Below the pieces are notes generated by a model. It had not been told where the DNA came from. It saw nothing but the letters and a program-made list of their open reading frames with translations, and did no database searches. Positions 43,488 to 51,407 of a DNA stretch of 64,000 nt are shown here, piece by piece. Numbering within the stretch: the stretch's first letter is position 1; every line of letters begins with the position of its first letter. Where the stretch lies: positions 310,001-374,000 of the forward strand of contig CAXBOT010000001.1 of NCBI GenBank assembly GCA_963977495.1, read 5' to 3'. The position numbers and the translations under genes are program-made. The stretch comes from UBA1672 sp963977495 (GTDB taxonomy: Bacteria; Pseudomonadota; Alphaproteobacteria; Micavibrionales; Micavibrionaceae).

Positions 43488-44891
43488 TTAAAGCATGAGA
43501 AGTGTTGCCAGCCCTAAAAAGGACAGAAATCCGATAACATCCGTGATGGTGGTCAAAAGAACGGTGGAGGATACGGCAGGGTCGCTGCCGAAACGATCAA
43601 GCATGAGGGGAATACCAGCGCCGAATAATCCGGCGACGATCAGATTGATGAGCATTGCCAAGGCAATGACAACGCCAAGGATTGCCGTTTGAAACCACAA
43701 TGCAGCCAAAAAGCCGATGATCACGGCAAATAGAAAGCCATTAATAGCACCAACCAGCGTTTCCTTCCATATAACACGCCATGTGTTTGTTCCACTAAGC
43801 TCGTGCGTTGCAAGTGCGCGCACAGCAATGGTTAGGGCTTGCGTTCCCGCATTCCCGCCCATGGAGGCAACGATAGGCATTAGAACTGCTAAGGCGACGA
43901 TTTCCTCAATCGTGGCATCAAAGAATGAGATGACAATAGAAGCCAGAATGGCGGTCAGTAAATTGATGAAAAGCCAGCGAAAACGCGCTGTTGTTGTCGA
44001 CATAACGGCGCGATATAAATCGCCTGAATCCACACCGGCAAGACGTAAAATGTCTTCTTGTGCTTCTTCATCGATAACGTCAACGATATCGTCAATGGTG
44101 ATCACACCGATCAATCGACCTGAATCATCAATCACAGGCGCAGAAACAAGGTTTTCACGCCGGAACATATGCGCGACATATTCCTGATCAGTTTCGGCAG
44201 GAATAGGGTGTGAATCATCAAGCTTTAAATCTTTGATTTTTTCAGATCGCTTGGCGCGCACCAGACGGCTTAATGGCACTTCACCTGTGAGGTGGTGCGT
44301 CGTATCAATAATGAAAATATCAAAGAAATATTCAGGCAATGTTTCCGATGCGGTGCGAAGATAATCAACGGTTTTACCGACAGTCCAGAATTCAGGAATT
44401 GAAACAAGCTCGCGGCGCATAAGACGACCCGCGCTATCCTCTGGAAAGCTAAGACCTTCTTCCAATACCACACGGGTTTTGGCGGATAATTTTCTGATAA
44501 TTTGTTGTTGGAAATCCGGCTCTAATGCTTCGATCAGCAAAAGCGCATCGTCACTCTCAAGCTCGGAGAGCATCTCTGCCACTTGCGCTGCGGGCATGTC
44601 AGAGAGGTAAGAACGGCTAAGCTCCGTATCCATTTCTGCGAAAATGGCAGGGTCAAGCGCGTCGCTATACATGGATAGAAGTTCTTGTCGATCTTCATCC
44701 TTGATCTTACTGAGGAGTTCCGCGCTGTCGGCAATGCTGAGGTCTTCGAGCGCTGCATGAACCGTGTCAGAATCTTGCGAACGCGTAGCCTCAACGATTT
44801 CCCTGATTTGTTCATCAGGCAAATGATATTTCATGTCCTCTGACGGTGTTTTGTCAGGGTTCTCTGAATCGATGTTTTCGGCGTTACCCAT
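43488..44891 (-). CDS. mgtE: Magnesium transporter MgtE
   Basis: MgtE is a Mg2+-gated Mg2+ channel. The order fits: an N-terminal acidic superhelical domain (DSDTVHAALEDLSIADSAEL, YLSDMPAAQVAEMLSELESD), two CBS domains (about residues 140-265, e.g. LISVPVIDDSGRLIGVITID-like segments), then a plug helix and five membrane helices. The pore motif near VLMPIVASMGGNAGTQAL, and SDPAVSSTVLLTTITDVIGF in the last helices, carry the selectivity residues. At 467 aa it is a normal length. It is transcribed alone on the - strand. Confidence 0.95.
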   Translation of the reverse strand: MGNAENIDSENPDKTPSEDMKYHLPDEQIREIVEATRSQDSDTVHAALEDLSIADSAELLSKIKDEDRQELLSMYSDALDPAIFAEMDTELSRSYLSDMPAAQVAEMLSELESDDALLLIEALEPDFQQQIIRKLSAKTRVVLEEGLSFPEDSAGRLMRRELVSIPEFWTVGKTVDYLRTASETLPEYFFDIFIIDTTHHLTGEVPLSRLVRAKRSEKIKDLKLDDSHPIPAETDQEYVAHMFRRENLVSAPVIDDSGRLIGVITIDDIVDVIDEEAQEDILRLAGVDSGDLYRAVMSTTTARFRWLFINLLTAILASIVISFFDATIEEIVALAVLMPIVASMGGNAGTQALTIAVRALATHELSGTNTWRVIWKETLVGAINGFLFAVIIGFLAALWFQTAILGVVIALAMLINLIVAGLFGAGIPLMLDRFGSDPAVSSTVLLTTITDVIGFLSFLGLATLLML

Positions 44892-45008
44892 GCGTTAATA
44901 ATCAATCTGTAAAACGGTTGGACTTGTTCACAGGCGCAGTATAGGCATCATCTTCAACGCTTACCAGTGCGTCAAACGGATAAACTTCAGATTATGCACG
45001 GTCGGCTT

Positions 45009-47342
45009 CTACGCCGATTTAATAAGGCGGTGCGTAATATTATCGGTCATAGCATCATCAAATATTTGCGATCCAACAGTTGCCAGAGCCGTCATATTGA
45101 CAATACCACGTGTTGTTGTGGCAGGCGTTAGAATATGTGCCGGTCTTGCCGCACCCAAAAGGATAGGCCCGATACTGATACCATCTGAAAATGTTTTAAC
45201 CATGTTAAATGCGATATTTGCGGATTCAACATTCGGCATAATAAACAAGTTTGCTTGTCCGGTCAGTTGTGAGTTCGGCATGATGCGTTGACGCACAGCT
45301 TCGGAAAGCGCAGCATCAGCTTGCATTTCGCCATCGATTTCCAGTTCAGGATCGCGGCGGCGAATATCGGCGTATGCGGCGCGCATTTTTTCGGCTGATT
45401 TACAGTCGATTGTTCCGAAGTTCGAATGTGAGAGTAGGGCGACCTTTGGACGGATACCGAAACGGCGTACTTCTTCTGCGGCCAGAAGCGTCATTTCAGA
45501 AATCTGTGCAATGGTTGGGTCAGTATTGATTTGTGTATCACAGAAGAAATATGTTCCGCGTGAAATCAATAGCGGGCTAAGCGCGGCGGGTGTTTCAACA
45601 CCAGGCTTCAAACCGATGATATCAATAATATCATCAAGGTGTTTGTGGAATTGCCCTTGTGTACCGCATAGAACGGCGTCAGCGGCATCTTTATAAACCA
45701 TCAATGCGCCGATCACTGTTGCGTTGGTACGCAAAACTGTTTTGGCATCTTCAGGGGTTAAACCTCTGCGCTCCATAACATTGTGATAGGCTTCCCAATA
45801 TTCGCGGTAACGCGGATCATCATGGGGGTCGACAAGATCGAAATCTTTATTGGGTTCCATACGAAGACCCAAGCGTTCAATGCGCTCACGCACAACGGAT
45901 TCACGACCAATCAATGTTGGTTTTGCCAAATGCTCATCAAGAACAATTTGTGTGGCTTGCAAGACACGTTCTTCTTCACCTTCGCAATAAACAACGCGTT
46001 TCGGGTTTTCCTGTGCACGTGAGTAAACAGGGCGCATAACAAGCTGTGAGCGGAAGAAATATTGCTGAAGTTTGTGTGCATAGGCTTCAAAATCTGTGAT
46101 TGGGCGCGTTGCAACGCCGCTATCCATTGCAGCTTTAGCAACAGCAATCGGAAGATCAACAATCAAGCGTGGGTCAAATGGCTTTGGAATAAGATAGTCA
46201 CGACCGAATGTTAAATGCTCGTCACTGTAAACGGCGGTAACCTCGGCTGTGGCTTCTTTACGTGCCAGTTCAGCCAGCGCCTTCACGCAGGCCAGTTTCA
46301 TTTCTTCGTTGATCGTCGTCGCACCAACATCAAGTGCTCCGCGGAAGATGAACGGGAAACATAGTACGTTATTCACCTGATTGGTGAAATCTGAACGTCC
46401 AGTACAGACAATCGCATCTGGCTTGGCTTCGTATGCGTCTGCAGGCATGATTTCAGGCGTAGGGTTGGCCAGTGCCATAATAAGCGGCGCATCGGCCATA
46501 CGTGACACTTTGTCCTTGTCCATAACACCCGGACCCGACAGGCCGAGGAAAACATCCGCGCCGTCAATGGCATCATCGAGCGTACGCGCATTGGTTTTAG
46601 AGGCAAAGGCTGCTTTTTGTGGATCCATGCCTTCTTCGCGGCCCTCGTAAACGACGCCGTTACGATCACAAACAATAATGTTTTCGCGTTTTAGTCCCGC
46701 ATGAACGAGCAAATTCAAACACGCAATCGCCGAAGCACCCGCGCCGGAAGCAACAAGGCGGATATCTTCGATATTCCGCCCAGAGTAATGAATCCAATTT
46801 GTAAATGCCGTCGTCACAATAATCGCCGTTCCGTGCTGATCATCATGAAACACAGGAATATTCATCTTTTCCTTAAGGCGGCGCTCAAGTTCGAAACATT
46901 CAGGGGCTTTGAAATCTTCAAGGTTAATACCGCCAAAGCTAGGCTCTAGTGAGGAAATAATATCAACCAGTTTATCAACATCGGTTTCGTCAATTTCAAT
47001 ATCAACAGAATCGATATTCGCGAATTTTTTGAAAAGGACGGCTTTGCCCTCCATAACAGGCTTAGAGGCCAGTGCGCCTAAATTTCCAAGGCCAAGAACA
47101 GCGGTGCCGTTTGAGATAACAGCGACAAGGTTACCGCGTGATGTATAATCATAAGCCTTAAGCGGGTCTTTGGCGATTTCTTCACAAGGCGCAGCAACAC
47201 CCGGAGAGTAGGCCAGCGCGAGATCACGTTGTGTTGCCATATCCTTTGTTGCGCGTATCGCAATTTTACCCGGTGTGGGTTCTGAGTGATATTTCAACGC
47301 GCTTTCTCTGAATGCGTTTTCTTCTTCCTGTTTCTTGTCCAT
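45009..47342 (-). CDS. maeB: NADP-dependent malic enzyme with phosphotransacetylase-like domain
   Basis: MaeB oxidatively decarboxylates malate to pyruvate. The N-terminal half has the malic domain (LAYSPGVAAPCEEIAKDP, KPVMEGKAVLFKKFANID, PVFHDDQHGTAI) and the NAD(P)-binding domain (RLVASGAGASAIACLNLLV, ADVFLGLSGPGVM, IMALANPTPEIMPADA). The C-terminal 330 residues form the regulatory phosphotransacetylase-like domain (RVVYCEGEEERVLQAT, GATTINEEMK precedes it). At 777 aa this is the long bacterial form. The start at MDKKQEEEN is chosen because a longer frame runs across the tRNA gene. An AAGG site lies just upstream. Confidence 0.96.
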   Translation of the reverse strand: MDKKQEEENAFRESALKYHSEPTPGKIAIRATKDMATQRDLALAYSPGVAAPCEEIAKDPLKAYDYTSRGNLVAVISNGTAVLGLGNLGALASKPVMEGKAVLFKKFANIDSVDIEIDETDVDKLVDIISSLEPSFGGINLEDFKAPECFELERRLKEKMNIPVFHDDQHGTAIIVTTAFTNWIHYSGRNIEDIRLVASGAGASAIACLNLLVHAGLKRENIIVCDRNGVVYEGREEGMDPQKAAFASKTNARTLDDAIDGADVFLGLSGPGVMDKDKVSRMADAPLIMALANPTPEIMPADAYEAKPDAIVCTGRSDFTNQVNNVLCFPFIFRGALDVGATTINEEMKLACVKALAELARKEATAEVTAVYSDEHLTFGRDYLIPKPFDPRLIVDLPIAVAKAAMDSGVATRPITDFEAYAHKLQQYFFRSQLVMRPVYSRAQENPKRVVYCEGEEERVLQATQIVLDEHLAKPTLIGRESVVRERIERLGLRMEPNKDFDLVDPHDDPRYREYWEAYHNVMERRGLTPEDAKTVLRTNATVIGALMVYKDAADAVLCGTQGQFHKHLDDIIDIIGLKPGVETPAALSPLLISRGTYFFCDTQINTDPTIAQISEMTLLAAEEVRRFGIRPKVALLSHSNFGTIDCKSAEKMRAAYADIRRRDPELEIDGEMQADAALSEAVRQRIMPNSQLTGQANLFIMPNVESANIAFNMVKTFSDGISIGPILLGAARPAHILTPATTTRGIVNMTALATVGSQIFDDAMTDNITHRLIKSA

Positions 47343-47404
47343 CAGCCTTGATCCGTTTTTATATCTGTTATCTGTTTTATCTTCGTGTTTTGTGTCCTGT
47401 TTAA

Positions 47405-47492
47405 TGGTGCGGCCGAGAAGACTCGAACTTCCACGGGATTTAACTCCCACAGCGACCTCAACGCTGCGCGTCTACCATTCCGCCACGGCCGC
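47405..47492 (-). tRNA. tRNA-Leu(GAG), CCA encoded
   Basis: On the - strand the sequence folds as a class II tRNA. The acceptor arms are GCGGCCG and CGGCCGC, and the D-loop region holds GGAATGGTAGACGC. The anticodon stem is CAGCG/CGCTG around loop TTGAGGT, giving anticodon GAG for CUC/CUU leucine. A long variable arm (TGGGAGTTAAATCCCG) precedes the T-arm with TTCGAGT. Discriminator A is followed by encoded CCA. It lies 62 bases upstream of maeB in the same direction. Confidence 0.97.
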
Positions 47493-47607
47493 ACACTAAA
47501 CGATGTACAAAACTACCGAATATGTGCGTGAGGAATAACAAATCTTTAGATTTAGAGCAAGTGAGTAAAACATTGCAGCGCAATAAAAATCATGCATATT
47601 AAGGCTT

Positions 47608-48246
47608 ATGGTTCAGTGGATTTTTGAAAAAGATGCAGTTTCGTATGAAGACGCGATAGAGCAAATGGAAAAACGCGTAGCAGATATACGCGAATTGCAA
47701 GGCTCGGAAGTCGTTTGGCTGCTTGAACACCCGTCTTTATACACCGCAGGCACAAGCGCAAAGCAGAGTGATCTGCTCGATGCGCGTTTTCCTGTATATA
47801 AAAGCGGACGTGGTGGCGAATATACCTATCACGGGCCGGGGCAGCGCGTGGGCTATGTGATGCTCGATCTGAAAAAGCGCCAGCCTAAACCCGATATCAG
47901 GCATTATGTCTGGTCGCTGGAGGAGTGGATTATTGAATCTTTGGCGACTTTTGATGTCGTGGGAGAGCGCAGAGAGGGGCGCGTCGGTATTTGGGTTGAT
48001 ATGTCTGCCCATGGTGGTCGTCAGGGTGAGGAAGCCAAAATAGCCGCGATTGGCGTGCGCATTCGCCGTTGGGTGAGCTATCACGGCATTGCGATCAATG
48101 TGAACCCTGATCTATCGCATTTTGATGGGATTGTCCCATGCGGTATTGCCGAGCATGGCGTGACAAGCCTGCATGCACTTGGGCGTGATGTTTCAATGTG
48201 TGAATTGGATCAGGTCTTAAAGGATTGCTTTCGAAAAATATTCTGA
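47608..48246 (+). CDS. lipB: Lipoyl(octanoyl) transferase
   Basis: LipB moves octanoate from acyl-carrier protein to the lipoyl domains of 2-oxoacid dehydrogenases. The motifs RGGEYTYHGPGQRVGYVML, KIAAIGVRIRRWVSYHGIAI (catalytic Lys) and FDGIVPCGIAEHGVTSL (catalytic Cys) are intact. The length of 212 aa is normal. The gene stands between tRNA-Leu (divergent) and a convergent acidic protein. Confidence 0.97.
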   Translation: MVQWIFEKDAVSYEDAIEQMEKRVADIRELQGSEVVWLLEHPSLYTAGTSAKQSDLLDARFPVYKSGRGGEYTYHGPGQRVGYVMLDLKKRQPKPDIRHYVWSLEEWIIESLATFDVVGERREGRVGIWVDMSAHGGRQGEEAKIAAIGVRIRRWVSYHGIAINVNPDLSHFDGIVPCGIAEHGVTSLHALGRDVSMCELDQVLKDCFRKIF

Positions 48247-48257
48247 TCCGAAAGCAA
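48225..48257. terminator. Inverted repeat across the lipB stop codon
   Basis: TTGCTTTCG and CGAAAGCAA pair perfectly (9 bases) around a 15-base loop containing the lipB TGA. There is no good T-run on either side, so if it ends transcription it is not a classical terminator. It may instead be an mRNA-end protecting hairpin between the convergent genes. Confidence 0.4.
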
Positions 48258-48263
48258 TTGTGA

Positions 48264-48932
48264 TTACATCGCTAAAGTGGCGGTTTGATTCAGGTCATTA
48301 TTCAAATTCTGATTCTGTCCATCCATACCCGAAGCCTCTGGCGCTGCAAACAGCTCGGCTTTCATGGTTTCATCCATGCCCGATAAATTAACAGCAGACG
48401 CATCAAGATACAGACCCGTTTGAGAGCCGCTTTCCGTTACGCCCTGCACAAAATAGCCCTGTAACATACCATCAACCTCAACAGGTTGAATCATAAAGGA
48501 GGGATCATCATTCCCGTTCATGCGCGTGACAGTGTATTCCTCAGATTTTGGGTCATATTTCCAAGCGGAGACATCAGTATCCATGTCGAGTAGGAACCCT
48601 TCGGCATTGTTTTCGTTTGTATCAGAGTGATCTGTTAATTCCAGATTGCCGTTTTCATCCATGTGATAGGTGACGATGTCATCGCCAAGACCGAGTTGAT
48701 CAAGGTTTTTTGCGTCAATTTCAATGGCATTACCATAGGTGATGTTGTCGCCCTGCGTACGGCCTTGCATTACAACGCATTCTTCAAGGGTAACCGTAAC
48801 GCCTGCGCCATGTCCAACACCCGGTTCGTCAGGATCTAAAAGCCCTAATGCTCTAAGGAGGAAATAATTATTCTCGTTGTGCTGCGCGTTTTGTGCATTT
48901 TCTTGTGCGGCAGGATCAATTGTAATGCTCAT
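48264..48932 (-). CDS. Acidic protein of unknown function (222 aa)
   Basis: The protein has no signal peptide or membrane helix. It is very rich in Asp, Glu, Asn and Gln (EIDAKNLDQLGLGDDIVTYH, TDHSDTNENNAEGF) and has very few basic residues. Strands seem frequent in the middle (MIQPVEVDGMLQGYFVQGV). Its C-terminus is Asn/Gln-rich (GQNQNLNNDLNQ). An AGGAGG-like site overlaps the N-terminal coding region rather than preceding the start, so ATG at 48932 is not strongly supported by a ribosome site. I recognise no family. The composition suggests a secreted or effector-like protein, but no export signal is visible. Confidence 0.62.
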   Translation of the reverse strand: MSITIDPAAQENAQNAQHNENNYFLLRALGLLDPDEPGVGHGAGVTVTLEECVVMQGRTQGDNITYGNAIEIDAKNLDQLGLGDDIVTYHMDENGNLELTDHSDTNENNAEGFLLDMDTDVSAWKYDPKSEEYTVTRMNGNDDPSFMIQPVEVDGMLQGYFVQGVTESGSQTGLYLDASAVNLSGMDETMKAELFAAPEASGMDGQNQNLNNDLNQTATLAM

Positions 48933-49018
48933 AATATCATCCCAGTTCTAATTCTTTTTTATGCCTAAATTCTATCATATGAAAAAGGGGGAACACAACT
49001 TTGTTCAGTAAAAAAACG

Positions 49019-49921
49019 CTAATCGGCAGCAATTTCTGTGCGTTGGTGTTGCGCGAAATCGGTGCAAAATTGGATCATATCGGTGCACTGACCCTTAAAT
49101 GAACTGTAGCGGGGGAGTTTCACACCCGTTTTCTCATCCATGTAAAGGGCGCGGTTTATCTCTATTTGTACGCTGTTTTTGCCGCGTGTGGGCTGTGAAT
49201 AACGCGCGATAAGCTCGACGCCTTTGAACGGGTCATTGATCGTGACGCGATAGCCGCGCTCCGTCCAGAAATCTCTTAAACCATAGATAAACTCACGGCT
49301 ACAGGTGCGTCCATCAAGGTCGCCAAGCACAATGTCACTGGGCTTTGATTGACCGTCAGTAAGCTTTATAGCCCGCTTGGGCAGCGCGCTGCCGGAGGGC
49401 ATGGAGTGCAAATTGATATGCCAAAATTGCCCATGATTATAATAGGCATCGTTCAGTGCGGTGCATAACGTGTCATGATACGGGTCATAATAGGTTCTTA
49501 TGCGGTTCATGATCTCTTGTGCGTCTAGGTTATGCCTATATATAGGTTGGCCTGGCCTTATAATGCGACTGATCAGCCCAATACCGGAATCGGAGCGCAC
49601 GGACGGTGCAATGGCTCCAAAATGCTCCTCCGGCCATGCGCCACTGAATAAATTCTCATCAATGTCGTTGCGGGCGCGGTTAACGTCGATATAACTGCGC
49701 GGAAAATGGGCGCAAAGCAAGGGTGCGCGGTGATCAGGCGCATCACTGAATAACGCATCAACATGCGCGTCCTCAAGACGTTGCAGCGTTTCAAGGGGGC
49801 AGTCATATTTGAAATCTTCGGGGTATATATTCCCGCTATGAGGGGAGTCAAAAATAACAGGCAACGCATTTTCAGGCTCGCAATAGGTCAAAATGCCGTC
49901 AACGGTGATTTTTTTGCTCAT
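49019..49921 (-). CDS. N-formylglutamate amidohydrolase family protein
   Basis: The FGase fold is recognised by LPVIFDSPHSGNIYPEDF (metal-ligand His in SPHSG), HFPRSYIDVNRARNDID (YIDVNR), then HINLHSMPSG and a late RYSQPTRGKNSVQIEINRALYM. These are the conserved blocks of the zinc amidohydrolases that release formate or deacylate formyl-glutamate and related amides. Starting at MSKKITVDG (49921) gives 300 aa; the open frame upstream is antisense to serS and excluded. No histidine-degradation genes are near, so the substrate may differ. It is divergent from serS, with about 97 bases between the starts. Confidence 0.88.
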   Translation of the reverse strand: MSKKITVDGILTYCEPENALPVIFDSPHSGNIYPEDFKYDCPLETLQRLEDAHVDALFSDAPDHRAPLLCAHFPRSYIDVNRARNDIDENLFSGAWPEEHFGAIAPSVRSDSGIGLISRIIRPGQPIYRHNLDAQEIMNRIRTYYDPYHDTLCTALNDAYYNHGQFWHINLHSMPSGSALPKRAIKLTDGQSKPSDIVLGDLDGRTCSREFIYGLRDFWTERGYRVTINDPFKGVELIARYSQPTRGKNSVQIEINRALYMDEKTGVKLPRYSSFKGQCTDMIQFCTDFAQHQRTEIAAD

Positions 49922-50018
49922 GAACCTGTCTTTTATCGGTGTTCCATATTGTCTTTTACTCTGCCACCTTTTAGGTATAAAGGCTAACAGTAAATATATT
50001 ACCAAAAAGGCCATAAAA

Positions 50019-51407
50019 ATGTTTGATATACGCGCAATTCGCAAAGAGCCGGAGTTTTTCGATAAGGGATGGAGCAGACGCGGATTATCTGCGCAAACCC
50101 CTGCGATCCTTGCCATTGATGAAGATTTACGTGCGGTTCAAACATCGTTGCAGGAATTACAGGCCAAGCGTAATGAGGAATCAAAAAAGATCGGCCAGAT
50201 TAAAAAGGATGGCGGCGACGCACAGGCTCAAATGGACGCGGTGGCCGCAATCAAAACCGAAATGGGCATTTTAGAGGATAAAGAACGTCAATTGACGGAT
50301 GATTTGAAAGAAGTCCTCTCTGGCTTGCCGAATATCATGGATGATGACGTGCCCGATGGCGCGGATGAGGATGATAATAAGGAAATCCATAAATGGGGTG
50401 AGATTAAATCCCTCAAAGGCCCTGATCACGTTGAAATCGGTGAAGCCCTCGGCATGATGGATTTTGAAACCGCCGCGAAAATGTCCGGTGCGCGCTTTAC
50501 ACTGCTCAGTGGCCCTTTGGCACGGATGGAACGCGCGTTGGCGCAATTCTTCCTTGATACTCATACGGCGGATCATGGCTATATGGAAGTATCACCGCCC
50601 TTGCTGGTGCGTGATAATGCACTTTATGGCACAGGGCAGCTGCCGAAATTTGCGGAGGATCAGTTTAGAACGTCTGAAATAAGTAGTGAGCATAGGCAGG
50701 CGCAACTTGACGCAATGTTGAAAGATGTTGCGGAACCTGCAGATTCTATTGAAGATACACTAAAGAAAGTTTACGAAATTATTCAGGATTTTCCTGAGCA
50801 TTATCTCATCCCAACCTCCGAAGTGCCGCTGACCAACATTGTAGCGGGTGAGATTGTTGATGAGGAAAGCTTGCCGCGCCGCTATACCGCCTTCACCCCT
50901 TGTTTCAGATCAGAGGCGGGCTCAGCAGGGAAAGACACGCGCGGCATGCTGCGTCAGCACCAATTCTATAAGGTGGAAATGGTGGGCATTACAACGGCTG
51001 ATAAGTCAGAAGCAGAGCAAGAACGCATGCTGACCTGCGCCGAAGCGGTGCTAAAGAAGTTGGAATTGCCGTTCCGCACTGTGATGTTGTGTTCAGGGGA
51101 TACGGGCTTTGGCGCGATCAAAACCTATGACATTGAGGTTTGGTTGCCGGGGCAAGAAACATATCGCGAGATTTCAAGCGTATCAAATTGCGGAGATTTT
51201 CAGGCGCGCCGTATGAATGCGCGCACCCGCCCCAAAGGTGGAAAAGAAACATCTTTTGTTCATACGTTGAACGGTTCCGGCGTAGCGGTCGGGCGCGCTC
51301 TGATTGCGGTGATCGAGAATTATTACGATCCTTCCGATGGCGGCGTGTTTGTGCCCGAAGTCCTCAAGCCCTATATGGGCGGGATCGAGAAGATTGTGAA
51401 AGCTTAA
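50019..51407 (+). CDS. serS: Seryl-tRNA synthetase with insertion in catalytic domain
   Basis: SerRS charges tRNA-Ser. MFDIRAIRKEPEFFDKGWSR opens the N-terminal coiled-coil arm (residues about 30-110). The class II core has motif 2 in TPCFRSEAGSAGKDTRGMLR, with HQFYKVEMVG after it, and motif 3 in LNGSGVAVGRALIAVIENY. Between GTGQLPKFAEDQF and YLIPTSEVPLTN lie about 45 residues (217-263), where most bacterial enzymes have about ten, so a roughly 35-residue helical insertion is present. The start ATG has AAGG at good spacing; frames running further upstream are discounted. The DUF4153 gene starts on the base after the stop. Confidence 0.97.
   Translation: MFDIRAIRKEPEFFDKGWSRRGLSAQTPAILAIDEDLRAVQTSLQELQAKRNEESKKIGQIKKDGGDAQAQMDAVAAIKTEMGILEDKERQLTDDLKEVLSGLPNIMDDDVPDGADEDDNKEIHKWGEIKSLKGPDHVEIGEALGMMDFETAAKMSGARFTLLSGPLARMERALAQFFLDTHTADHGYMEVSPPLLVRDNALYGTGQLPKFAEDQFRTSEISSEHRQAQLDAMLKDVAEPADSIEDTLKKVYEIIQDFPEHYLIPTSEVPLTNIVAGEIVDEESLPRRYTAFTPCFRSEAGSAGKDTRGMLRQHQFYKVEMVGITTADKSEAEQERMLTCAEAVLKKLELPFRTVMLCSGDTGFGAIKTYDIEVWLPGQETYREISSVSNCGDFQARRMNARTRPKGGKETSFVHTLNGSGVAVGRALIAVIENYYDPSDGGVFVPEVLKPYMGGIEKIVKA

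Noticed and set aside
47343..47450. N-terminal extension of the malic enzyme frame
   Set aside because: It overlaps the tRNA-Leu gene; MaeB proteins begin at the downstream Met.
49922..50116. N-terminal extension of the amidohydrolase frame
   Set aside because: It runs antisense over the serS start and adds sequence unlike the family.
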